From Geomonas limicola (GTDB lineage: Bacteria > Desulfobacterota > Desulfuromonadia > Geobacterales > Geobacteraceae), in assembly GCF_014193675.1 (NCBI RefSeq), contig NZ_BLXZ01000001.1, positions 248,001 to 312,000 on the forward strand: DNA of 64,000 nt, given 5' to 3'. Shown piece after piece: positions 9,378 through 17,530 of this stretch. Under the pieces are notes generated by a model, which had not been told where the DNA came from, did not search any database, and saw only the letters and a list, made by a program, of their open reading frames with translations. Within the stretch, counting starts at the first letter, position 1; the number at the start of each line of letters is the position of its first letter. A program made the position numbers and the translations under genes.

Positions 9378-9899
9378 CTACCCGATGGGAAAGCCGAGTG
9401 TTTCCCGGGGGACACGTGGTACCAGCCACCGTTTGATCACCTCGAACAGTTCGTCCAGGTCGATCGGCTTCGCCAGGTGATCGCTCATACCGGCAGCGAG
9501 GCAGCGCTCCCGTTCATCACCGATGCCGTTCGCGGTCATGGCGATGATGGGGATGGTCTGTCCCTGGGGCTCTTCCCGGATCAACCGGGTGGCCTGATAG
9601 CCATCCATCACCGGCATCTGGATATCCATGAGTACCAGGTCGAAAGGCTGGCTCGCCTCAAGCACCGCCTGCACCGCCTCCTCCCCGTTTCCCGCGATGC
9701 TGACCTGCGCCCCGCTGGTGGTCAGGATTTCGCGGGCGATCTCTTGGTTGATCGGGTGATCCTCAACCAGTAACACGCGCGCGCCCATGAGCGGGTTTCT
9801 CCTCGCGGCGCGCGCATCCCGAGCCTCGCGCAGTTCACGGGTCCGTTCGCGGTCGACAGGGAGTTCGAAATCGGGAGTGAGCGGCGTTTCCAGATTCAT
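9378..9899 (-). CDS. Stand-alone receiver-domain response regulator
   Basis: 173 residues. A receiver domain covers about residues 40-160: acidic pocket VEDH at 45-48, phospho-acceptor Asp92 in VLMDIQMP, switch Thr in AMTANG and Lys in LAKPID. The sequence LLVEDHPINQEIAREIL is typical of the receiver modules found at the C-terminus of hybrid histidine kinases, so this may be a detached phosphorelay receiver. The first 35 residues are charged and linker-like, which supports that view. It lies 72 bases downstream of the diguanylate cyclase and in the same direction, so the two may be one pathway. Confidence 0.85.
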   Translation of the reverse strand: MNLETPLTPDFELPVDRERTRELREARDARAARRNPLMGARVLLVEDHPINQEIAREILTTSGAQVSIAGNGEEAVQAVLEASQPFDLVLMDIQMPVMDGYQATRLIREEPQGQTIPIIAMTANGIGDERERCLAAGMSDHLAKPIDLDELFEVIKRWLVPRVPRETLGFPIG

Positions 9900-9971
9900 G
9901 GCTGAAATACTCCATCGGATACGGCCAAAGCTGTCCTAAGGGGGCGCGTTCCGGGCGCCTGCCGGTGCATC

Positions 9972-10934
9972 TCAGGGGTCGAACACCACCGCGGTGGTCA
10001 GGTTCCGCCCCTCGTCCTTGGACCGGTACAGGGCGGCATCGGCCTGGGCGAGAAACCAGTGGGCCTTACGCTCTTCGGAGGCGTTGGCGCTCACCACGCC
10101 GACGCTCAAGGTGACACACGCGGCAACGTCGGAATAGGCATGGGGGAGCCCCTCCTCAACCATGGAGCGACGCAGGTGCTCTGCCAGATGCGTGGCCTGT
10201 TCGGATCCGGTCTCCGGCAGGATTACCGCGAACTCCTCGCCACCGTAACGGCAGGGGAAGTCGCTCCCTCTCTGGAAGACCCGCTGCAGCAAGGCACCGA
10301 TGCGACGCAGGGCATCGTCCCCGGCCTGGTGGCCGTAGCGGTCGTTGAAGCGCTTGAAGAAGTCGATGTCACACATGATGAGTGACAAGGGGGTACCGCA
10401 GCGCTGGGCCCGGCGTACCTCCGAGTCCAGGGTCTCGTCCAGGAAGCGCCGGTTGGCGAGTCCGGTAAGGCCGTCCATGCGGGCAAGCATCTGCAACTGC
10501 CGGTTCTTGCCCGCCAACTCCTCGCTCAGGGTCTCGAGCATCCGGCTGCGCCGGGTAAGTTCCAGATGGTTGCGCACCCGAAGGGCCACCACCGGCGGGC
10601 TGATCGGCTTCGCTATGTAGTCCGCGGCGCCGCACTGCAGCCCCCGGACTTCTTCCTCGTGGCTTACCGCGGCGGTGACGAAGATGACCGGTATGCGCGC
10701 GGTCAGCTCGGTCGCCTTGAGCTCCCGGCAGACCTCGAAACCGTCCATCTCCGGCATCATGATATCGAGGAGAATGAGATCGGGTTCCAGGGTAACGGCG
10801 ACCTGCAGTCCCTCGGACCCACTTATCGCAAAGTAAACGTCGTACTCGTCTTTGAGGGTTTCATTAAGGATGGCGATGTTGGCGGGGGTATCATCAATGA
10901 TCAGAATCTTGGGTCTGGGGTGCTTCCTCTGCAT
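9972..10934 (-). CDS. Response regulator diguanylate cyclase (REC-GGDEF)
   Basis: Makes the second messenger cyclic di-GMP under control of a histidine kinase. REC domain at 8-125 with phospho-acceptor Asp57 in LLDIMMPE; a helical linker at 125-150; GGDEF domain at 152-320 with active-site GGEEF at 231-235. The product-inhibition I-site RxxD is intact (RGSD, 222-225), so feedback control by c-di-GMP is expected. ATG at 10934 with upstream GAGG is preferred to GTG at 10940. No DNA-binding domain. Same architecture as PleD/WspR-like regulators with one receiver. Confidence 0.92.
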   Translation of the reverse strand: MQRKHPRPKILIIDDTPANIAILNETLKDEYDVYFAISGSEGLQVAVTLEPDLILLDIMMPEMDGFEVCRELKATELTARIPVIFVTAAVSHEEEVRGLQCGAADYIAKPISPPVVALRVRNHLELTRRSRMLETLSEELAGKNRQLQMLARMDGLTGLANRRFLDETLDSEVRRAQRCGTPLSLIMCDIDFFKRFNDRYGHQAGDDALRRIGALLQRVFQRGSDFPCRYGGEEFAVILPETGSEQATHLAEHLRRSMVEEGLPHAYSDVAACVTLSVGVVSANASEERKAHWFLAQADAALYRSKDEGRNLTTAVVFDP

Positions 10935-11163
10935 GGCCACCTCGGAATCATCAGTCTGATCGACCTGTTGCTCCGAAGCACGAGCACAGGTAAACGGGGT
11001 CCCCGAAAGTATAAAACAAAAATTGTAAAATACTCGGCTCCGTCTTCATTATATTACAGCCCCCCTAGAAGAGTCCACGGGGCCGGAATTCTGCACTGCA
11101 AAGGCAGGTAGGAATCCCCGCGGTCGACCAAGCAGCAGGCCCTCAAGTTCCAGAAACGACAAA

Positions 11164-11181
11164 GGCGCCCCTGGGGGCGCC
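11164..11181 (-). terminator. Terminator after the hydroxyacid dehydrogenase gene
   Basis: GC-rich hairpin GGCGCCCCCAGGGGCGCC on the minus strand followed by TTTGTCGTTTC, 30 bases downstream of the stop. Confidence 0.75.
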
Positions 11182-11210
11182 CTGTCCTGAGACTGAATAG
11201 CGGTGAATGG

Positions 11211-12068
11211 CTATTTGCGCAGCAGTTTCACGATGGCGGAGAAGTCCTCCTCGCCCCTGCCGTCCTCTACCGCCTGGGCGTACACATCGCGCACCGCCTT
11301 GGCAGCGGGAAGTTCCAGGCCGAGGCTCTCCGCGGTCTCCAGTACCCGGTTCATCTGGCTGTGCACGTACTTGAGCGCCAGGTTGCGGCTGAAGTCACCA
11401 CGCTGGATGCTGCGTCCCTTGGAGTGGAACAGCGGCGAGGCGACCCCGCCGGAGTCGAGCACCTCGAGGATTTTGTCGGCCTTGAACCCCATCTTCTCGC
11501 CCAGCACCAGTCCCTCTGAGAGCGACTGCATCATCTCGGCCTGCAGCAGGTTCACGATCAGTTTCATCCTGGTGGCGGCGCCGATCTTGCCGACGTGAAT
11601 GATGTTCAGGCCGAAGTAGGAGAAGGGCTCGCGGCAGCGCCCCAGCAGCGACTCGTCGCCCCCGGCGATGATGGTGAGAAGGCCGTTGGACGCGTGCTCC
11701 TTGGTGCCCCAGACCGGCGCCTCCAGGAACATCACCCGGCGTTTCACCGCCTCCTGGCTCATCCGCTCGATGGTCTCGATGCAGTGGGTTCCCATGTCGA
11801 CCAGGATGGTCCCCGGATCGATCCCCTCCAGAACCCCATTCTCCCCGAAGACCAGGAACTTGCTCTCGGGAACGATGACGATGACCAGGTCCTGCCCCTT
11901 GGCGGTTTCCGCCGGAGTGGTGCCGACCTTCACCCCAAGCTTGGCGAGTTCGCCGACCGCTTGGGAGTCTTCGTCGAATACGGTAAGTTGATAGTCCGAC
12001 TTGGCAAGGTTGGCCGCCATGTGTACGCCCACAGTCCCCAGCCCTACAAAACCGATCTTTCTCAGCAT
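11211..12068 (-). CDS. NAD(P)-dependent beta-hydroxyacid dehydrogenase
   Basis: 285 residues of the 3-hydroxyisobutyrate dehydrogenase family, which reduces semialdehydes or oxidises beta-hydroxyacids in the cytoplasm. N-terminal Rossmann motif GFVGLGTVG; substrate loop APVWGTKEHASNG; catalytic Lys in RMKLIVN. Related Geobacter enzymes reduce succinic semialdehyde or glyoxylate, but the usual DMST motif reads DMGTHC here, so the substrate is uncertain. The start is ATG at 12068 with GGGGGAAG upstream; an extension to 12140 is possible but does not match the family. Confidence 0.85.
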   Translation of the reverse strand: MLRKIGFVGLGTVGVHMAANLAKSDYQLTVFDEDSQAVGELAKLGVKVGTTPAETAKGQDLVIVIVPESKFLVFGENGVLEGIDPGTILVDMGTHCIETIERMSQEAVKRRVMFLEAPVWGTKEHASNGLLTIIAGGDESLLGRCREPFSYFGLNIIHVGKIGAATRMKLIVNLLQAEMMQSLSEGLVLGEKMGFKADKILEVLDSGGVASPLFHSKGRSIQRGDFSRNLALKYVHSQMNRVLETAESLGLELPAAKAVRDVYAQAVEDGRGEEDFSAIVKLLRK

Positions 12069-12198
12069 AGCTTCCCCCAAGGTGCTGATGCGCCGCATCA
12101 GTAGATCACAGCCAAACCCGCCCGGGGCGGATCTGATCATGTTGAATTTAAAACAGGGTTTGCATTATAACCGCATTGCGCTAACTATGCAACGTTAA

Positions 12199-12861
12199 TC
12201 AGCGAAATTTCTCCACGCCGACCCGGTCGCAGAGCGCCGTCAACGGACAGCTGCTGCAGCGGGGAGATACGGGTGTGCACTGGTTCTGGCCGAAACAGAC
12301 CAGCAAATCGTTGATCACGATCCAGTATTCGGGGGGGAGCTGGGCGCGCAGGGCGAACTCGGTCTGCTCCGGGGTGCGGGTCTTCAGGTACCCCCAGCGG
12401 TTGGTGATCCGGTGCACGTGAATGTCGACGCAGATCCCGGGCTTGTTGTGTCCCAGGGTGATCACCAGGTTGGCGGTCTTGCGCCCTACCCCCTTGAAGG
12501 TGAGCAGCTCCTCCAGGTCGTCGGGGACCAGCCCCGCGTAGCGCTCCACGAGGAGCCGGGAGATCTCCTTGATCTGCTGGGCCTTGTTGCGGTAGAAGCC
12601 GACCGGGTAGATCGCCTCCTCGATCTGCTCTACCGGGACCAGGGCGAGCGTCTCCGGGGTGGCGGCGAGAGCGAAAAGCCGGGCCGAGGCTTCGGCTGTT
12701 ACCTGGTCGCGGGTGCGCAGCGAGAGTATGCAGGAGACGAGCACCTTGAAGGGGTCGTGGTCCTGGGTCGCCACGATGGTGACCGCCGGCGTGACCCATC
12801 CCCTGACCTTGACCGCCTCGGCCAAAAGCGCCATCGCCTGGTGAATCTGGTCGCCGTGCAT
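12199..12861 (-). CDS. nth: Endonuclease III
   Basis: Base-excision repair glycosylase/AP lyase for oxidised pyrimidines. Helix-hairpin-helix LTFKGVGRKTANLV includes the catalytic Lys; the catalytic Asp is in CVDIHVHRI; the C-terminal 4Fe-4S site has the C-x6-C-x2-C-x5-C spacing. About 220 residues, the family length. I chose ATG at 12861, three bases after the stop of the upstream membrane-protein gene; TTG at 12882 is the longer alternative. Translational coupling with the upstream gene is likely because no ribosome site is visible. Confidence 0.93.
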   Translation of the reverse strand: MHGDQIHQAMALLAEAVKVRGWVTPAVTIVATQDHDPFKVLVSCILSLRTRDQVTAEASARLFALAATPETLALVPVEQIEEAIYPVGFYRNKAQQIKEISRLLVERYAGLVPDDLEELLTFKGVGRKTANLVITLGHNKPGICVDIHVHRITNRWGYLKTRTPEQTEFALRAQLPPEYWIVINDLLVCFGQNQCTPVSPRCSSCPLTALCDRVGVEKFR

Positions 12862-12863
12862 GG

Positions 12864-13091
12864 CTAGAACCGGTTGCGGCAAAAGCGCATGATGAGGACG
12901 CCGAGGATGGAACCGAAAAGACCCATGATGATGAGGGAGATGCCGATGCTGCGCCCGTCTCCCATGCCGAGCACGTCCTTGTGTTTCATGAACCCGACGA
13001 GCGCGAGCCCCGTGAAGGTGGCCAGGCCGCCAATGACGAAGGTGACCAGAGCACTGATCCCCAGAAAAAGTCCCATCTTATCCTTGACCAC
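12864..13091 (-). CDS. Small membrane protein of unknown function
   Basis: 75 residues starting at GTG (13091), which has a well-placed GAGGGG six bases upstream. Two membrane helices are clear: GLFLGISALVTFVIGGLATF and IGISLIIMGLFGSILGVLIM, separated by a short polar loop (MKHKDVLGMGDGRS). No family recognised. It directly precedes nth and is probably in the same transcript, though a repair role is not implied. Confidence 0.6.
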   Translation of the reverse strand: MVKDKMGLFLGISALVTFVIGGLATFTGLALVGFMKHKDVLGMGDGRSIGISLIIMGLFGSILGVLIMRFCRNRF

Positions 13092-13199
13092 AAAATACCC
13101 CTCTGCACCCAGTGGGTGCGCGTGTCGCTGACAGTCAGCCCCGTTATACAAGAAGCGGCGGGCTCAAGGCAACTGATAAGTGAGCCGGCGCTTAAGAGG

Positions 13200-13227
13200 T
13201 TGCACATCGAGGCAAAACCCCTATAAT
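13200..13227 (+). promoter_or_regulatory. Sigma-70 promoter of the PHP phosphoesterase gene
   Basis: TTGCAC, 16 bases, perfect -10 TATAAT. Start of transcription expected near 13234, about 20 bases before the ATG. Confidence 0.7.
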
Positions 13228-13252
13228 GGCCGGGCTGGAAAAAGGAGACATC

Positions 13253-14101
13253 ATGAATGGTCTGATCGATTTACACCTGCACTCGACCTTTTCCGACGGT
13301 GTGCGCACCCCTTCCGAGTTGGTAGCCATGGCCTGCAAGCTGGGGCTTTCCGCCATAGCACTCGCCGACCACGACGCGGTGGACGGCATCGACGAGGCGC
13401 TCGAGGCAGGCAGGGCCTGTAACCTCGAAGTGCTGCCTGCCCTGGAACTCTCCGTCGCCTTCGGTCCCTACCGCGACGTCCACCTCCTGGGCTACCTCCT
13501 GGACCACCGCGACCCGGAACTGCTCGCGACCCTCAAGGAGTTCCGGGACAAGCGCGAGCGGCGCAGCGAGGCGATCGTCGACAAGATCAACGAGAAGCTC
13601 TCGGTGGAAGGGCGCGCCCCCATCGACAGCCAGGAGGCGGCAAAACTTGCTGGCGGCGCGCTCGGGCGCCCGCACATCGCGCAGGTGCTGGTCGCCAAGG
13701 GGTACGCTACCAACATGCAGGACGCCTTCGTGCGCTACCTGATCCCCTGCGACGTTCCCAAGCGGTATTTCCCGGTCGACGAGGCGCTCGCCACCATCCG
13801 CAGGTTGGGCGGGGTCGCCGTGCTGGCGCACCCGACCAGCATCACCCAGGAGCGCAGCACACTGCTCCAGGTCATGGACCAGTTGTGCGCCCTGGGGCTT
13901 CAGGGGGTGGAGGCCTACAACAACATCTGCAACGACCAGGACAGCGCCTGGCTGGTGAACTTCGCCGGGAAGCGGGGACTGGTCTGGACCGGCGGCTCCG
14001 ACTACCACGGCATCGAGGAGGGGATCATGATGGGAACCGGCCGCGGGTCGATGGCCGTCCCCTACTCCTGTGTGGAGGAGTTGAAGCGGCGCCGGGCCTG
14101 A
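13253..14101 (+). CDS. PHP-domain phosphoesterase (RNase AM/TrpH type)
   Basis: 282 residues. PHP metal-binding motifs: HLHS in the N-terminus (DLHLHSTFSDG), DHD at about 42-44, Glu in ALELSV, His in VLAHPTSI and a C-terminal GGSDYHG. This group (YciV/RnaAM) hydrolyses 3'-phosphorylated nucleosides or short 5'-ended RNA; the exact activity cannot be read here. ATG at 13253 has AAAGGAG seven bases upstream; an upstream ATG at 13226 overlaps the promoter -10 box and is rejected. Monocistronic with its own promoter and terminator. Confidence 0.9.
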   Translation: MNGLIDLHLHSTFSDGVRTPSELVAMACKLGLSAIALADHDAVDGIDEALEAGRACNLEVLPALELSVAFGPYRDVHLLGYLLDHRDPELLATLKEFRDKRERRSEAIVDKINEKLSVEGRAPIDSQEAAKLAGGALGRPHIAQVLVAKGYATNMQDAFVRYLIPCDVPKRYFPVDEALATIRRLGGVAVLAHPTSITQERSTLLQVMDQLCALGLQGVEAYNNICNDQDSAWLVNFAGKRGLVWTGGSDYHGIEEGIMMGTGRGSMAVPYSCVEELKRRRA

Positions 14102-14123
14102 GGTACCGTGGTCACCTGAAAAA

Positions 14124-14156
14124 AAAAGGGCCCCCGGATCTTCCGGGGGCCCTTTT
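14124..14156. terminator. Bidirectional terminator between convergent genes
   Basis: AAAAGGGCCCCCGG / CCGGGGGCCCTTTT hairpin with an A-run on the left and T-run on the right; serves the PHP gene (+) and the kinase-like gene (-). Confidence 0.9.
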
Positions 14157-14178
14157 ACTTTCTCTAACGTCTACCCGC

Positions 14179-15000
14179 TTAATCCTTGGCAGGCTTGAAG
14201 CTGATCACATCCATGGCGCTTTCCGCGTCGGACACGCCGTCCACCGTCAAGGCCAGGCGCAACGCCTCCTCGATCTCTTCCTCGGACTGGACGTGACCGG
14301 AAATGGTCACGACACCGTCCTCGGCGGTGATCCGGGACTGCAGGATGCGCACGCTGCTGGAGCGCAGGATCTCCACCTCGACCCGCTTGGCGAGGATGAT
14401 GTCCTCGAGAAGCGCCATCGACTCCTCTTCGTGCTCCTTGAGCCGGGGATCCTTGACCGCCGTCATCACGCAATCGATCATGGCGCCTTGCGAGATGCGG
14501 GTGGTGTTGAACACGATGTCGTAGGCCAAGGGATCGTTCCAGTCCCGGTTAAAGTAGAAATGGATGAACCCGCCCAACTGGTGATCGCTCTTGCGGATCA
14601 GGTCGCGCGCCAGTTCGGGGTCGATCCACTCCCTCTCGGCGAATTTCTCGACGCGGTCCTCGAAGGGAGCCACGAAACGGACCTTCAATACGTTCTTGAG
14701 CCCCTCGATGAGATCCTGGCCGCCACGACCGTACAGGATCACGTTCCCCTTGCGGGCGCTCTCCAAAAGGATCAACTCCATGGTGCTCAGGTAGGCCGCC
14801 TGCAGCCGGTCTTCCGCGGTGCGGTAGGAGGGAGGCTTCTCATCGACCCTCTCCAGGATTTCAGTGGTCAGTCCATAGGCAGGAGCCAGTTCCTCGATCT
14901 TCACCCGGTCCACCAGGGTGTACTTGAGTTTCTTGGCCAGTTCCTTGGCGATGGCGTAGGCGCCGGTGCCCATTTCACGGGAAATGGTGATGATTGCCAT
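14179..15000 (-). CDS. Cytidylate-kinase-like protein with C-terminal BON-like domain
   Basis: 273 residues. Residues 1-190 match the cytidylate kinase-like family (Cytidylate_kin2): ITISREMGTGAYAIA is the modified P-loop region, followed by VILYGRGGQDL and FVAPFEDRVE. The P-loop lacks a canonical GKT/GKS, so true kinase activity is doubtful. Residues about 195-270 look like a BON domain (RVEVEILRSSSVRI, GVVTISGHVQSEEEIEEA, LTVDGVSDAESAMDV), a fold usually seen in periplasmic or membrane-binding proteins, yet there is no signal peptide. ATG preceded by AAAGGAGG. Confidence 0.75.
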   Translation of the reverse strand: MAIITISREMGTGAYAIAKELAKKLKYTLVDRVKIEELAPAYGLTTEILERVDEKPPSYRTAEDRLQAAYLSTMELILLESARKGNVILYGRGGQDLIEGLKNVLKVRFVAPFEDRVEKFAEREWIDPELARDLIRKSDHQLGGFIHFYFNRDWNDPLAYDIVFNTTRISQGAMIDCVMTAVKDPRLKEHEEESMALLEDIILAKRVEVEILRSSSVRILQSRITAEDGVVTISGHVQSEEEIEEALRLALTVDGVSDAESAMDVISFKPAKD

Positions 15001-15032
15001 GCGTGCCTCCTTTGCTAATGAAAACCGGGGCC

Positions 15033-15062
15033 ATCATAGCACGCCAGGTTGCTCGTATACAA
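15033..15062 (-). promoter_or_regulatory. Possible sigma-70 promoter of the kinase-like gene
   Basis: On the minus strand TTGTAT, 18 bases, TATGAT, about 33 bases before the ATG at 15000. Confidence 0.4.
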
Positions 15063-15119
15063 GGCTTTAGTAAGGATAAGTTGGGGAAACCCAAGTGATG
15101 CAGGGGGGATGGAGGGTAT

Positions 15120-15145
15120 GGCGAGGGGGGTGGATTCCCCTCGCC
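15120..15145 (-). terminator. Hairpin downstream of rubrerythrin
   Basis: Perfect nine-base arms GGCGAGGGG / CCCCTCGCC immediately after the stop at 15153. No U-tract follows, so termination is only probable. Confidence 0.45.
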
Positions 15146-15152
15146 GGATCGG

Positions 15153-15689
15153 TTAGAAGTTGTCGGAAGCCCGCTCGAAATGTGCACGGGGGTGCAGACA
15201 GACCGGGCAGAGCTGGGGAGCCTCGGTCCCCTCGTGAATGTGGCCACAGTTGCGGCACTTCCAGCGCACCGGTTCCTCGGCCGTGAAGACCGTGCCGTCT
15301 TCCAGCGAGGCAAACAGTGCCTTGTAACGCTCCTGGTGCTCCTTCTCGATCTTGGCGATGTTCTCGAACATCACGGCGATGGCGGTGAACCCCTCTGCGC
15401 GGGCCTCCTTGGCCATGCGCGGGTACATGTCGGTCCACTCGGCGAACTCGCCGGCCGCGGCAGCCTTCAGGTTGGTGAGGGTATCGCCAATCCCGCCCAG
15501 CGCCTTCAGGTGCAGCTTGGCGTGCTCTCGCTCGTTCTCGGCGGTCTCCATGAAGAGCGCGGAGATCTGCTCGTACCCCTCCTTTTTCGCCACGGCAGCG
15601 TAGTAGGTGTACTTGTTGCGCGCCTGGGACTCGCCGGCGAAAGCTTCCAACAGGTTCTGCTCGGTCTTGCTTCCCTTGAGTTCTGCCAT
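15153..15689 (-). CDS. rbr: Rubrerythrin
   Basis: Cytoplasmic di-iron peroxidase that reduces hydrogen peroxide in anaerobes. 178 residues from ATG at 15689 with AAAGGAGG upstream. The diiron four-helix bundle has Glu ligands in FAGESQARNKY, TAENEREHAK and IAKIEKEHQER; the C-terminal rubredoxin-like domain has CRNCGH and CPVC. The longer frame to 15788 overlaps the GTPase gene and is rejected. It follows the MglA-like operon by 38 bases and could be read with it, but a stress role makes separate control likely. Confidence 0.95.
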   Translation of the reverse strand: MAELKGSKTEQNLLEAFAGESQARNKYTYYAAVAKKEGYEQISALFMETAENEREHAKLHLKALGGIGDTLTNLKAAAAGEFAEWTDMYPRMAKEARAEGFTAIAVMFENIAKIEKEHQERYKALFASLEDGTVFTAEEPVRWKCRNCGHIHEGTEAPQLCPVCLHPRAHFERASDNF

Positions 15690-15727
15690 GTACATCCTCC
15701 TTTGATGGTCCTTCCTTGTGCCGTCCG

Positions 15728-16576
15728 CTACTCCTCGTCCAGGCTCAGGGCAAGCGTAAGCAGCACCGACTTGGTGCGCGCCCCGCAACGGATGGTGAGC
15801 GGGACCTCGATCTTGCCACCGGCCAGCGGTCGCGCCGTACCGCCAAGCTCCAAGGTGAGCGGCTCGTCCGGGCCAGCACCCGCCGCGTCCCCCCCCCCTT
15901 CCCCGGGCGCAGCCGCACCGGTCGAACCGGCGGCAGCTTCCGGGGTCTCCATCAGCCCCTGCAGCGTATCGGTTCCGGCAACCCCTTCAAGACCCTTGGT
16001 GCGCAGTTCGTTCAAAACCGCCTTCACCAGGGCAAGCAGGGTCTGCAGGACACCCTCGCCGCTTTGGCTGCTCGCCTGGAAGCTGGGAAGCCGGGACGGG
16101 TTCAATAGGCGGTCCAGGTCCTGCTGCGCCACGGCGTCGGGAAGGTCCGACTTGTTGTACTGGAACACCAGCGGCACGCTGGAGAGGCTCTGCCCGTACC
16201 CTTTTAAAAAGGCGTCCAGGTTGTCCAGGCTCTCACGGTTGGCGGCGGCTCGCCCGGGAGCGACGTCGGCCACGAAGACCAGGCCATCCACCCCCTTGAG
16301 CACCATCTTCCAGGCCGCCGGTTCCACCACCTCACCCGATACGGTGTAGACGTGGAAGCGGACCCGGTAACCGAGCACGTTGCCATCGCCGGGCGGGGTG
16401 AAATCGAAGAAGAGCATGCGCGCTTCCTGGACGCTCATCACCTTCATGGCCCCCCGGAACTCGGGTCTGAGCTTGCTGTGCACGTGCTTCAGGTTGGTGG
16501 ACTTTCCTGAAAGGCCGGGCCCGTAGAAGACGAGCTTGGCGTTGATCTCGCGTTTTGCCTGATTAACCAAGGCCAT
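15728..16576 (-). CDS. MglA-like small GTPase with C-terminal extension
   Basis: Ras-like GTPase of the MglA family that sets polarity or motility in Myxococcus. P-loop GPGLSGKST at 19-27, NKSD at about 151, switch region FDFTPPG. Two departures are visible. The catalytic Gln82 of MglA (PGQ) is Glu82 here (SGE). The protein is 282 residues instead of about 195, with an Ala/Gly/Pro linker (about 205-235) and a small beta-rich tail. It is the last gene of an operon with an unknown 312-residue protein and a SPOR protein. I infer a role in cell polarity or surface organisation. Confidence 0.85.
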   Translation of the reverse strand: MALVNQAKREINAKLVFYGPGLSGKSTNLKHVHSKLRPEFRGAMKVMSVQEARMLFFDFTPPGDGNVLGYRVRFHVYTVSGEVVEPAAWKMVLKGVDGLVFVADVAPGRAAANRESLDNLDAFLKGYGQSLSSVPLVFQYNKSDLPDAVAQQDLDRLLNPSRLPSFQASSQSGEGVLQTLLALVKAVLNELRTKGLEGVAGTDTLQGLMETPEAAAGSTGAAAPGEGGGDAAGAGPDEPLTLELGGTARPLAGGKIEVPLTIRCGARTKSVLLTLALSLDEE

Positions 16577-16591
16577 GACGATCTCCTTAGA

Positions 16592-17530
16592 TTACCTGTC
16601 TTTGTTTTTGTTCAGCAGAATGCGTCGTGCCTGGCCGGCAATTACCGACGAGATGTTCTTACTCTTGGCCATCAGGGCGAGGTCCTTCTCGGACAGGGTC
16701 GCCACGAAGCGAAGTGCGGACGGCAGCGGAGTCTTGTTGTTCTCGGCGAGCGCCTTGCGGATCTGGGCGTTTTTCACCCACTCCTTGTTGGCGCAGATGA
16801 GCCGCAGGATCTCGTCGTTTTGCACCGCCGACTTGGCGATGGTAAGCACCTCGGCGTCGGTGATGCGCGGGTTTTTCATCACGGCCGAAGAGACCAGCTT
16901 GTTGGAGTCCTTGATCAGAAGGCCCCGCCACTCCTTGTCGCCGGTCATGGCCATCTTGATCTTGTCGCCGATCCCCATCTCCTGGGCCATCTGGAACTTG
17001 GACTGGTACTCCTCCTCGTTCAACTCCTGCTCGCCGTCGGTCTCGGCAGCCTCCTCGGGTGCCGCCTCCGGGTCCACGTCTGACTCCTCAGCGTCACTCT
17101 CGGCTGCGGGCTCGGGCTCAGAGAGAGCTGACACGGAAGGGGAAGCTGTTACACCCTGGGCCGGCTGGGCAAGAAACGCAGCGGCAGCCGGGGTGAGCGC
17201 GGGGTGCGCCAGGAAAAGCGGGACCAGATCCCCTTTGTCGCGGTGCAGCTTGACGAGCAGGTCCAGGATGCGCGGGTGCAGGTTGGGATCTTGGAGCAGC
17301 TGGCGCAGGAAGTCGGTGGAAAGCCCCTTGAGCGTCTCGAGAGCGGTCCTTTTCACCGCGGGGTCCGCGTCGTGGCAGAGGTAAAAGACCAGGAGCAGCG
17401 CATCGCGCGCCGGCAATCCTGCCTTGCCGGCTGCGGCCTTGAGACGCTCGGCGAGCGGCTTGTCCGCACCGATGTACGGAGCAGCCGCCGCCGAGACCTT
17501 GAAGGTGACCTTATCGGCCGGTTGACTCAT
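16592..17530 (-). CDS. Conserved hypothetical protein of the MglA-like operon
   Basis: 312 residues, soluble. The N-terminal part is helical with HEAT-like pairs (PAVKRTALETLKGLSTDFLRQLL, ILDLLVKLHR). The middle (about 135-175) is a Glu/Ser/Ala-rich acidic linker. The C-terminal 130 residues again contain repeated helices (NKLVSSAVMKNPRITDAEVLTIA, ILRLICANKEWVKNAQIRKAL), which resemble leucine-rich helical repeats. No family recognised. It is coupled to the SPOR gene through TAATG and lies 15 bases upstream of the GTPase gene, so a protein partner of that GTPase is a fair inference. Confidence 0.7.
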   Translation of the reverse strand: MSQPADKVTFKVSAAAAPYIGADKPLAERLKAAAGKAGLPARDALLLVFYLCHDADPAVKRTALETLKGLSTDFLRQLLQDPNLHPRILDLLVKLHRDKGDLVPLFLAHPALTPAAAAFLAQPAQGVTASPSVSALSEPEPAAESDAEESDVDPEAAPEEAAETDGEQELNEEEYQSKFQMAQEMGIGDKIKMAMTGDKEWRGLLIKDSNKLVSSAVMKNPRITDAEVLTIAKSAVQNDEILRLICANKEWVKNAQIRKALAENNKTPLPSALRFVATLSEKDLALMAKSKNISSVIAGQARRILLNKNKDR

